Shown in pieces: positions 17,183-24,788 of a DNA stretch of 64,000 nt; position 1 is the first letter of the stretch, and each line of letters opens with the position of its first letter. The stretch is from contig CAYQJU010000004.1 of NCBI GenBank assembly GCA_964417875.1, positions 1-64,000 on the forward strand, written 5' to 3'. The position numbers were made by a program, and so were the translations under genes. The notes beneath the pieces are model-generated. The model was not told the origin of the DNA. It ran no database searches and saw only the letters and a list, made by a program, of their open reading frames with translations. The DNA is from ZC4RG30 sp964417875 (lineage in GTDB: Bacteria > Pseudomonadota > Gammaproteobacteria > Steroidobacterales > Steroidobacteraceae).

Positions 17183-17319
17183 CAGTTGAACCTCCATGGA
17201 CGAACGTGATGGGAACCCATGGTACGCCGTCGCCAGCCAAAGGCCTGCATTGCGCGAGCCCTGGCGAAACCATTCTGTGACTGTGTGGGATTCCACCGTC
17301 GCCCGGCAGCGACAGGCTC

Positions 17320-18321
17320 TTACAACTGCAGCGAACGCAATGCCCGCCGCGCGATATCCGGATGGTCGCAGAACACGCCATCCACCCCCGCCTTCGCATG
17401 CAGCTGGATCTCGGGGGCCATGTCGCCATGCCCGGCGAGGTCACCGCCCTTGCGGAATTTCACCGGCAGGAACATGTTCTCGGCGCGGAACGTCCAGGCA
17501 TGCACCTTGAGCCCCGCCGCACGCGCATTCCCGACCAGCGGCGTGGGCGCCAACGTGCCATCGGCGCTCTCGCTGACCACCAGATTCTTCTGCACAGCCA
17601 CCACATCGGCATATTCGGCGACGCGCCGCAGTCCTTCCGCCGACGACATGCGCGCATAGGTGCCACCTTTCTCCGGCGACTGGTCCCACGGCGCGCCCTC
17701 GGCGGCAATCAGCTGCACCAGCGGATAGTCGCATTGCCGGCGCAGGTAGCGCAGGTTGCCCACCTCGAAGGACTGGATGAACACCGGCGCCACGCCCAGC
17801 CCGCGCCGCAGCGTGTCGAGCAGCAGCGGCTCCAGCCGCAGCCCGATCGAGGCGAAGTGCGAAGGATGCTTGGTCTCCGGATACACGCCGATGGGACGCA
17901 GCCCCGCCGGCTGGCGCATCGAGTTCACATAGCCCACGTACTGCAGGATCTCATCGAGCGTGGGAACATCGAACCGCCCGTTGTAGCGCACATTGCGCGG
18001 CCGAAGCTCCGGGATGCGCTCGCGCGCGCGCAGCGTCTTGAGCTCCTCGAGCGTGAAATCCTCCGTGAACCAGCCGCTGACATCCACGCCATCGATGTAC
18101 TGCGTGCGCTTGCGCTCCTCGAACTCCGGGTGGTCGGCCACATCGGTGGTGGTGCTGATCTCGTTCTCGTGGCGCGCCACCAGCACGCCATCCCGCGTGG
18201 CGACGAGGTCTGGCTCGATGTAATCCGCACCATGCAGCAGCGCCAGCGAATAGGACGCCAGCGTGTGCTCCGGCAGATGGCCGCTGGCGCCGCGATGTCC
18301 GATCAGCAGCGGCATGCTCAT
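17320..18321 (-). CDS. Glycerophosphodiester phosphodiesterase (GDPD/GlpQ family)
   Basis: A 333-residue TIM-barrel phosphodiesterase expected to hydrolyse glycerophosphodiesters to glycerol-3-phosphate and an alcohol. Catalytic and metal residues are visible in LIGHRGASGHLPEHTLAS (His, Arg, Glu), IEPDLVATRDGVLVARHE (Glu, Asp, second His) and the late Glu of GVYPETKHP. The insertions and length match the GlpQ-type long form. No signal peptide is evident, so it appears cytoplasmic, unlike the periplasmic E. coli GlpQ. Its ATG overlaps the gltS stop by 4 bp, placing it last in a gor-gltS-GDPD unit. Confidence 0.92.
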   Translation of the reverse strand: MSMPLLIGHRGASGHLPEHTLASYSLALLHGADYIEPDLVATRDGVLVARHENEISTTTDVADHPEFEERKRTQYIDGVDVSGWFTEDFTLEELKTLRARERIPELRPRNVRYNGRFDVPTLDEILQYVGYVNSMRQPAGLRPIGVYPETKHPSHFASIGLRLEPLLLDTLRRGLGVAPVFIQSFEVGNLRYLRRQCDYPLVQLIAAEGAPWDQSPEKGGTYARMSSAEGLRRVAEYADVVAVQKNLVVSESADGTLAPTPLVGNARAAGLKVHAWTFRAENMFLPVKFRKGGDLAGHGDMAPEIQLHAKAGVDGVFCDHPDIARRALRSLQL

Positions 18322-19541
18322 CGCAGGATGTTGATGCCCCAGGTCACCAGCAGCGCATTGGTGAAATCGATGAAGAACGCACCCACCACCGGCGCCACCA
18401 GGAAGGCGCGCGGCGCCGGACCGTAGCGTTCGACCAGCGTGCGCATCACCGCCATCGCATTGGCGGTGGTGCCGAGCATGAAGCCGATGAAGCCGCCGCC
18501 CATCACCGAGGCTTCATAGTCGCGGCCCATCAGCCGGAACATGATCGGCACGCTGACCAGGATCAGGGCGATCTGCGCCAGCAGGCTCACCAGCAGCGGC
18601 ATGGCAAGGCCGGCCAGCTCCCACAGCTCCAGGGTCATCAGCGCCAGCACCAGGAACAGCGACAGCGTGATGGCGCCGATGGTGTCGAGGATGCGCATCG
18701 ACAACCCGAACCAGCCGGTCATGTCATCCAGGTTGCGGATCAGCGCCGCCACCAGCATCGCGCCGATGTAGGCCGGCAACGTGATGCCGCGCGATTCGAT
18801 CCAGCCGGACAGCCAGTATCCCAGCGCCATCGCCACCAGCAGCATCACCACATTCTTCATCACCGCCCAGGTCTCGGCGGTTTCGTCGTCGCCGAGTTCA
18901 ACCTTTGGCGCGGCCTCGCCCGCTTCTGGCGCGAATTCCACGTCGGGCTTCGGCGGCGGCGGACTGCTGCGGGTGTCGAGCCGGTGCCGGTGCACCAGCC
19001 AGCCGGTGACCGGCCCGCCGATCAGCGCGCCGCAGACGATGCCGGCCATGGCCATGGCCAGCGCAATGGAGGCCGCACCGGTGACGCCGGCCTCCTCGAA
19101 CAGCGGCGCGAAGGCCAGGCCCGTGCCCGGCCCGCCGGTCAGCGTCACGGAACCGGCCAGCAGGCCGAACAGCGGATTCAGCCCGAACAGCATGGCCACC
19201 GCCACGCCGACCACGTTCTGCATCAACGCGAACACCGTGGCGGCCATGAAGAACAGCAGCACCTGCGGACCGCCCACTTTCACCAGCGACAGGCTGGCGC
19301 CGAAGCCGATGGTGGTGAAGAAGGCGATCATCAGCGGTGTCTGCAGCGCGGTATCGAACTCGAACAGCGTCACGTCCTGGCCGCGTGCCAACAGCACGGC
19401 CACGGCCACCAGCAGTCCGCCCAGCACCGGTGCGGGCAGGTTCAGGCGCGCCAGCACCGGGAATACCCGCCGCAGCAGGTAGCCCAGCATCAGCACCACG
19501 CCGGCAAAGGCCAGCGTATTGATGAGGTTCAGCTTCAGCAT
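18318..19541 (-). CDS. gltS: Sodium/glutamate symporter
   Basis: A 407-residue GltS-type Na+/glutamate carrier. About ten hydrophobic helices are arranged as two inverted halves joined by a hydrophilic loop (about residues 195-225, SSPPPPKPDVEF onward). Conserved signatures are SVTLTGGPGTGLAFAP in the first half and MGGGFIGFMLGTTANAMAVM in the second. These are the re-entrant pore loops of the family. The start is 5 bp beyond the gor stop, and the stop overlaps the GDPD start, so the three genes form an operon. Pairing with glutathione reductase hints at glutamate supply for glutathione, but that is inference. Confidence 0.93.
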   Translation of the reverse strand: MLKLNLINTLAFAGVVLMLGYLLRRVFPVLARLNLPAPVLGGLLVAVAVLLARGQDVTLFEFDTALQTPLMIAFFTTIGFGASLSLVKVGGPQVLLFFMAATVFALMQNVVGVAVAMLFGLNPLFGLLAGSVTLTGGPGTGLAFAPLFEEAGVTGAASIALAMAMAGIVCGALIGGPVTGWLVHRHRLDTRSSPPPPKPDVEFAPEAGEAAPKVELGDDETAETWAVMKNVVMLLVAMALGYWLSGWIESRGITLPAYIGAMLVAALIRNLDDMTGWFGLSMRILDTIGAITLSLFLVLALMTLELWELAGLAMPLLVSLLAQIALILVSVPIMFRLMGRDYEASVMGGGFIGFMLGTTANAMAVMRTLVERYGPAPRAFLVAPVVGAFFIDFTNALLVTWGINILR

Positions 19542-19546
19542 GATCC

Positions 19547-20890
19547 CTAGCGCATCGTGACCAGTTCTTCTGCCGCAGTGGGATGGATGGCTACCGTATC
19601 ATCGAAGTCGCGCTTGGTCGCCCCCATGCGCACGGCCACTGCGAATCCCTGCAGCATCTCATCCACACCGCGACCGGCCAGATGCACGCCGACCACGCGT
19701 TCTTCCGCACCGGTGGTGACGATCTTCATGTGTGTGCGCGGCCGCGCCTCGGTCATCGCGTGATACATGGGCACGAACTGCGCGCGATAGCACTTCACCG
19801 CGTCATCGCCAAAGCGCGCGCGGGCCTCAGGTTCGGTGAGCCCCACCGTGCCCAGCGGCGGATGCGAAAACACCACCGTGGGCACGTTCTCATAGGACAG
19901 CTTGCGCCCTTCCATTCCACCCCAGAGGCGATCGGCCAGGCGCCGTCCAGCCGCAATCGCCACCGGCGTGAGCGGCAACCGGCCCGTGAGATCACCCACG
20001 GCGAACACGCCGGGCTCGGAAGTCTGCTGGAACTCGTCGACCGCAATGAAGCCATCCGCACCGCGCGCGATGCCGTCATGGATGCATCCGGTCATCGGTT
20101 CACGGCCAATGGCCCAGATCACCGCGTCCTGGCCGATCAGTGTCTCCCCTTCGCCCAGGTCCAGGTCGAAGCGTCCGTCGGCGCCGCGCCTCAGCGCAGA
20201 GGTGCCGCACTGCATGCGCATCGTCACGTCGAGCTCGCCCAGTCCCTGCATCGCCGCCTCGACCAGCAGCGGATCGAAACCCCGCAGCACCTGTGCGCTG
20301 CGCGCCACCAGCGTCACGGTGCTGCCCAGCGCGGCGAACACGCCGGCCAGTTCCAGTCCGATGTAACCGGTGCCCACCACGGTGACCCGCTGCGGGCGGT
20401 GCTCCAGTGCGAAGAAGCCATCGGAATCCAGACCCAGCTCCGCGCCCGGAATATCCGGCCGCCGCGGCCGGCCGCCGGTGGCCAGCACCACGCGCTCGCC
20501 CACCAGGCGACGGCCTGCGACCTCGATGCAGCGACCCGGCAGCAGACGGCCATGGCCACGCACCAGCTCGACATTGGCGCGTCCCAGGTTGGCCTCGTAG
20601 ATGGTGTTGAGGCGCGCCACATAGGCGTCGCGACGCTGCTTGAGCGCATTCCAGTCGTGGCCGCCCACGGTCACGTCGAAACCATAGCCGCGCGCATCGT
20701 CGAGCGCACCGGCCAGGTCGGCCGCGGTCCACATGATTTTCTTCGGCACGCAACCCACATTCACGCAGGTGCCGCCCAGGCGTCCGGCCTCCACCAGGGC
20801 CACCCTGGCGCCATATTCGGCGGCGCGACGGGCCGTGGCGATGCCACCGCTGCCACCGCCCAGCACGATCAGATCGAAGGATTCACTCAT
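19547..20890 (-). CDS. gor: Glutathione-disulfide reductase
   Basis: A 447-residue FAD/NADPH flavoenzyme that reduces oxidised glutathione. The FAD site is VLGGGSGGIATARRAA and the redox-active disulfide is GGTCVNVGCVPKK. The NADPH site is GTGYIGLELAGVF with a downstream VARSAQVLRGFD. The second FAD motif is GVFAVGDLTG and the proton-relay His-Glu pair is in the C-terminal IHPTAAEE. These choices separate it from lipoamide dehydrogenase and mercuric reductase. The gene heads a gor-gltS-GDPD unit. A TATTAT hexamer lies exactly 6 nt before its ATG, in the 17-bp space shared with divergent prlC, so the transcript may be leaderless. Confidence 0.93.
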   Translation of the reverse strand: MSESFDLIVLGGGSGGIATARRAAEYGARVALVEAGRLGGTCVNVGCVPKKIMWTAADLAGALDDARGYGFDVTVGGHDWNALKQRRDAYVARLNTIYEANLGRANVELVRGHGRLLPGRCIEVAGRRLVGERVVLATGGRPRRPDIPGAELGLDSDGFFALEHRPQRVTVVGTGYIGLELAGVFAALGSTVTLVARSAQVLRGFDPLLVEAAMQGLGELDVTMRMQCGTSALRRGADGRFDLDLGEGETLIGQDAVIWAIGREPMTGCIHDGIARGADGFIAVDEFQQTSEPGVFAVGDLTGRLPLTPVAIAAGRRLADRLWGGMEGRKLSYENVPTVVFSHPPLGTVGLTEPEARARFGDDAVKCYRAQFVPMYHAMTEARPRTHMKIVTTGAEERVVGVHLAGRGVDEMLQGFAVAVRMGATKRDFDDTVAIHPTAAEELVTMR

Positions 20891-20907
20891 GGGCGCATAA
20901 TAGGAGA
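20891..20907. promoter_or_regulatory. 17-bp bidirectional gor/prlC intergenic region with overlapping -10 elements
   Basis: The whole space between the two start codons is 17 bp. On the plus strand CATAAT (20896-20901) is followed by 6 nt and the prlC ATG. On the minus strand TATTAT (20902-20897) is followed by 6 nt and the gor ATG. The same AT island can serve as -10 box in both directions. Confidence 0.6.
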
Positions 20908-22929
20908 ATGAACCCGAATCCGCTGCTGCACGACCAGCCCCTGCCCGCCTTCGACGCCATCCGCCCGGAACATGTGGAACCTGGCGTGCGCGCCGTGCTC
21001 GACGAGAACCGCGCGCGCATCCGCCAGATCGAGACCGCGCAACAGCCCACCTTCAGCACCGTGGTCGAACCGCTGGAAGAACTGCAGCATCGCCTGGCGC
21101 GCACCTGGTCGCCGGTGGGTCACCTCAACGCGGTGATGAACAACGAACCACTGCGCGAACGCTACAACGCCTGCCTGCCGCTGCTGTCCGAATACGCCAC
21201 CGACCTTACGCAGAACGAGCGCCTGTTCAAGGCCTTCAGCGCGGTGCGCGGCAGCGAGGCCGGCACGCTCGATGACGAGCAGCTGGCGGTGGTCGACCAG
21301 GCATTGCTCGAGTTCCGCCTCGCCGGCGTCGCACTGGACGGGCAGAAGAAGGACCGCTTCAAGGCGGTGATGCTCGAGATGGCGCGGCTGGCGGCAAAGT
21401 TCGACGAGAACGTGCTTGACGCCACCAATTCCTTCACGCACGAAGTCGCCGATGTGGCGGAGCTTGCCGGCCTGAATCCCACCATCATTGCGCAGGCGAA
21501 GGAACGTGCGGCAGTGGCCGGCCGCACCGGCTGGCTGCTGGGACTCGACCAGCCCACCTATGTGGCCGTGGTCACCGATGCGCATTCGCGCGCGCTGCGC
21601 GAAACCTTCTATCGCGCCTGGAGCACGCGTGCCGCCACCACCGGGCCGACGCCGGCGAAGTTCGACAACACCGCGGTGATGGAAGACCTGCTGCGCCTGC
21701 GCCACGAGGCCGCGCAGCTGCTGGGCTATCCGAACTATGCCGCCTACGCGCTGGCGCGGCGCATGGCGCGCAGCGTCGAGGAAGTGATGGACTTCCTGCG
21801 GTCACTGGCCCGCGCCGCGCGTCCCGCCGCCGAACGCGAACTGGCCGAACTCACCGCCTTCGCCGGCCGCCCGCTGGAAGCCTGGGACATCACCTATTAC
21901 TCCGAGCGCCTGCAGGAGCAGCGCTACAGCATCTCGCAGGAGGAACTGCGTCCCTGGTTCCCGCTGACGCGCGTGCTCGACGGCCTGTTCGGCCTCGTGA
22001 AGCAGCTGTTCGAGGTCGACTTCCGGCCGCGCAGCGATGTGCCGCTGTGGCATCCGGATGTGCGCTACTACGACATCCTCGATGCCGGCGGGGCGGTCAT
22101 CGGCGGTGTCTACCTCGATCCCTATGCGCGCCCCAACAAGCGCAGCGGCGCCTGGATGGATGACTGCGTGGGCCGCAAGGAGCTTCCCGGCGGCCGCGCG
22201 CTGCCGGTGGCCTATCTGGTCTGCAATGCGCTGCCCGGCGCGGCCGGCAAGCCGGCGCAGCTCACCCACGATGACGTGGTGACGCTGTTCCATGAATTCG
22301 GCCACGGCCTGCACCACCTGCTGACGCGCGTGCGCTATCCCTCGATCGCCGGCATCAACGGCGTGGCCTGGGATGCGGTCGAGCTGCCCAGCCAGTTCAT
22401 GGAGAACTACGCCTGGCAGCCGGAGGTGCTGCGCGGGATCACCGCGCATGTCGAGGACGGCTCGCCGCTGCCCGAAGAGAAGATCACCCAGCTGCTGAAG
22501 ACGCGCAGCTTCCAGGCGGGCCTGGCCACGGTGCGGCAGCTGGAGTTCGCGCTGTTCGACTTCCGCCTGCACGCGGAATATGACCCGGCGAAGGGCGCGC
22601 ACATCAGCGAGCTGCTCGATGAGGTGCGCCGCGAGGTGGCGGTGATCCGCGTGCCCGAGTGGAATCGCTACCCCAACAGCTTCGGCCACATCTTCGCCGG
22701 CGGCTATGCGGCCGGCTACTACAGCTACAAGTGGGCCGAGGTGCTGTCGGCCGATGCCTTCGCGGCTTTCGAGGAGGCCGGCATCTACGACCGGGCCACC
22801 GCGCGGCGCTTCGTCGATGCCATCCTCGCGCGCGGCGGCAGCCGCCATGCGCTGGATGCCTTTGTCGCATTTCGCGGACGGGCGCCGGACATCCAGCCGC
22901 TGCTGCGCCTGCACGGCATCGCCAGCTGA
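20908..22929 (+). CDS. prlC: Oligopeptidase A (M3 family zinc metallopeptidase)
   Basis: A 673-residue cytoplasmic thimet-type oligopeptidase that degrades short peptides, including cleaved signal peptides. The zinc site is FHEFGHGLHHLL (HExxH form, about residue 463), with the downstream Glu ligand in the following helix (around WDAVELPSQFMENY). The C-terminal region includes FGHIFAGGYAAGYYSYKWAEVLSADAF, a strong M3 signature. The length matches E. coli PrlC (about 680). AGGAGA directly abuts the ATG, too close to act as a normal ribosome-binding site. This fits a start at or near the mRNA 5' end. Confidence 0.95.
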   Translation: MNPNPLLHDQPLPAFDAIRPEHVEPGVRAVLDENRARIRQIETAQQPTFSTVVEPLEELQHRLARTWSPVGHLNAVMNNEPLRERYNACLPLLSEYATDLTQNERLFKAFSAVRGSEAGTLDDEQLAVVDQALLEFRLAGVALDGQKKDRFKAVMLEMARLAAKFDENVLDATNSFTHEVADVAELAGLNPTIIAQAKERAAVAGRTGWLLGLDQPTYVAVVTDAHSRALRETFYRAWSTRAATTGPTPAKFDNTAVMEDLLRLRHEAAQLLGYPNYAAYALARRMARSVEEVMDFLRSLARAARPAAERELAELTAFAGRPLEAWDITYYSERLQEQRYSISQEELRPWFPLTRVLDGLFGLVKQLFEVDFRPRSDVPLWHPDVRYYDILDAGGAVIGGVYLDPYARPNKRSGAWMDDCVGRKELPGGRALPVAYLVCNALPGAAGKPAQLTHDDVVTLFHEFGHGLHHLLTRVRYPSIAGINGVAWDAVELPSQFMENYAWQPEVLRGITAHVEDGSPLPEEKITQLLKTRSFQAGLATVRQLEFALFDFRLHAEYDPAKGAHISELLDEVRREVAVIRVPEWNRYPNSFGHIFAGGYAAGYYSYKWAEVLSADAFAAFEEAGIYDRATARRFVDAILARGGSRHALDAFVAFRGRAPDIQPLLRLHGIAS

Positions 22930-23026
22930 TCGCGGGCATGAATTGACATATCGGTCGGGGGGCCGGTGACACAAACTGCGGAACGCGTCGTGTGCGCCGG
23001 GTTCGCCGGTGCCTAGACTGCCTTGC

Positions 23027-24040
23027 ATGTACAACGCCCGCCGCAGCGACTACGACGTCACCAACACGGTTCGGGTGTCTTCCGCCCCCGATGTTCGCGA
23101 TGCGGTGAAGGATCTGTTCCTGGCCACCTGGCCGGGCATGTATTTCGGACCGGTGGCGCGTGCCTTCCATGATTTCGAGCTGGCCTTCACCGGCCGCATG
23201 CCCGGCTATTTCGGCGTCGACACCGTCTACCACGACCAGCAGCACACACTGGATGTGACGCTGGCGATGGCGCGGCTGATCGTCGGCTATGAGCGCCAGC
23301 ACCAGGGCACCGACCTGGCCCTGGGCGCCGAGCGCGGCGCGGTGGGCATCTTCCTCGCGCTGTTCCACGACATCGGCTACCTGCGCGAGAAGGGCGAGGA
23401 GGCGCAGAACGGCGCCGAGTTCACCCGCAACCATGTGTCGCGCAGCGCGCGTTTCATGAACTATTACCTGCCGGAGATCGGCTATGCCCACTGGGCGCCG
23501 CTCACGGCCGAGCTGGTGCATTACACCGGCTACGAGAAGACCTTCGACGAGATCGGCAAGGTGATCACCGATCCACGCGACATCGCGCTCGGCCACCTTC
23601 TGGGCACGGCCGACATGGTCGCGCAGATGGCCGACCGCTGTTATCTGGAGAAATGCCGTGACCGGCTGTACCCGGAGTTCGTGCTCGGCGGCGTAGCGCT
23701 GTCGGTCAGCGACACCGGCGACACCGGCGTGCGCTATGCCTCCGGCCTCGACCTGCTGCGCCAGACGCCGCAGTTCATGCAGGACACGATCACCAAGCGC
23801 CTGGATGGCGCCTTCGGCAGCGCATACCGCTACATGGAACCGCTGTTTGACGGCCGCAATCCCTACATGGAGTCCATCCAGCGCAGCCTGGAGTTCCTGC
23901 GCCACGTGCTGCGCGGGGAAAGCTGGCGCATGCTGCGGCGGACGCCGCAGGTCTACACGGCGCAGCCCGACCCGCTCAATACCGTGCGCGGGCTGATGTC
24001 CACCTATCTCAGGCGAGCCTGGCTGCGCCAGCCACGCTGA
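23027..24040 (+). CDS. HD-domain phosphohydrolase-like protein
   Basis: A 337-residue soluble protein with an HD-type metal-dependent phosphohydrolase core. YHDQQHTLDVT supplies the first His, LALFHDIGYLRE the HD pair (about residues 110-120), ELVHYTGYEK a further His, and LGTADMVAQMADR the final Asp. The layout resembles bacterial HD/PDEase proteins that hydrolyse nucleotides or cyclic nucleotides, but the substrate is not evident. The ATG at 23027 is chosen over one at 23009 because it follows a TAGACT hexamer by 7 nt and no ribosome-binding site is present. Its 3' end overlaps the convergent M15 gene by 32 bp. Confidence 0.82.
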   Translation: MYNARRSDYDVTNTVRVSSAPDVRDAVKDLFLATWPGMYFGPVARAFHDFELAFTGRMPGYFGVDTVYHDQQHTLDVTLAMARLIVGYERQHQGTDLALGAERGAVGIFLALFHDIGYLREKGEEAQNGAEFTRNHVSRSARFMNYYLPEIGYAHWAPLTAELVHYTGYEKTFDEIGKVITDPRDIALGHLLGTADMVAQMADRCYLEKCRDRLYPEFVLGGVALSVSDTGDTGVRYASGLDLLRQTPQFMQDTITKRLDGAFGSAYRYMEPLFDGRNPYMESIQRSLEFLRHVLRGESWRMLRRTPQVYTAQPDPLNTVRGLMSTYLRRAWLRQPR

Positions 24041-24737
24041 TCGCCGCCGCCGGCGGCGCATCCACGTTCAGCACATAGCGCTCGAAGACGTCGGGCAGCT
24101 GGCGCTCGATCGCGGCGCGGTCTTCCAGCGGTGCGGCATCCAGGGCGCGGCGCAGGTCCGCCGCGGCGAACTGCCGCAGGGCATCCTCTGCCACCGCGGC
24201 ATGGCTCAGGTGCCAGGGCTCCGGCCGCACGCCGCCGCGCCAGGTGGCATAGGGACGATAGAAGCCGAAGCCTGCGGCATGCGCGTCGAGCCAGGCGTTC
24301 AGCCGGCCGAAGATGCCGTCGGGGGCATATTCCTCCGGCACCACCTGCAGGCGGTACCCCGGCGGCAGCGCGGCCGCGTCCATCACGTCGAAGTCCGTGC
24401 CCCAGTGGTGGCGACTGGCGCCCGGCAGCGCCGACCAGCAGAGGATGGCCGCCACCCGCGCGTCCGCATCCAGCGCCCGCGCATCCAGCAACTGCCCGTT
24501 GGCGCCGCGCAGTTCACGCTCGCCGCACGCCTTGGCGTTCCAGATCGCAAGCTGACGCTCGAAATCGCGGAACGAGGAGAACGGCACCAGGTCGATGCCG
24601 GCCTGCGCGGCGGCAGCCCGCATCGCCCGGAACGGCGCCACCACCTCGCGGTGCAGCCCGCAGGGTGGATCTTCCAGAGTGACGATATGGGTACGGGCGC
24701 GGCCGGTCAGTTCGTCTGTCGAAAAACGAATGGACAT
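24009..24737 (-). CDS. M15 family D,D-carboxypeptidase-like metallopeptidase
   Basis: A 242-residue VanY/M15B-type protein. Zinc-site motifs are SRHHWGTDFDV (His and Asp ligands, about residues 107-117) and EPWHLSH (catalytic Glu and third His ligand, about 172-178), and the substrate region FSSFRDFERQLAIWNAK is typical. Such enzymes trim the terminal D-Ala of peptidoglycan. No signal peptide is visible at MSIRFSTDELTG, so the enzyme may be cytoplasmic or the export signal is atypical. It converges on, and overlaps by 32 bp, the HD-domain gene, and diverges from the GGDEF-EAL gene 51 bp away. Confidence 0.87.
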   Translation of the reverse strand: MSIRFSTDELTGRARTHIVTLEDPPCGLHREVVAPFRAMRAAAAQAGIDLVPFSSFRDFERQLAIWNAKACGERELRGANGQLLDARALDADARVAAILCWSALPGASRHHWGTDFDVMDAAALPPGYRLQVVPEEYAPDGIFGRLNAWLDAHAAGFGFYRPYATWRGGVRPEPWHLSHAAVAEDALRQFAAADLRRALDAAPLEDRAAIERQLPDVFERYVLNVDAPPAAAISVAGAARLA

Positions 24738-24788
24738 AATCTGGGCAGATGGGCGCTAGCGGCGGTGAAGGGCCGAGGTTACCATCTC

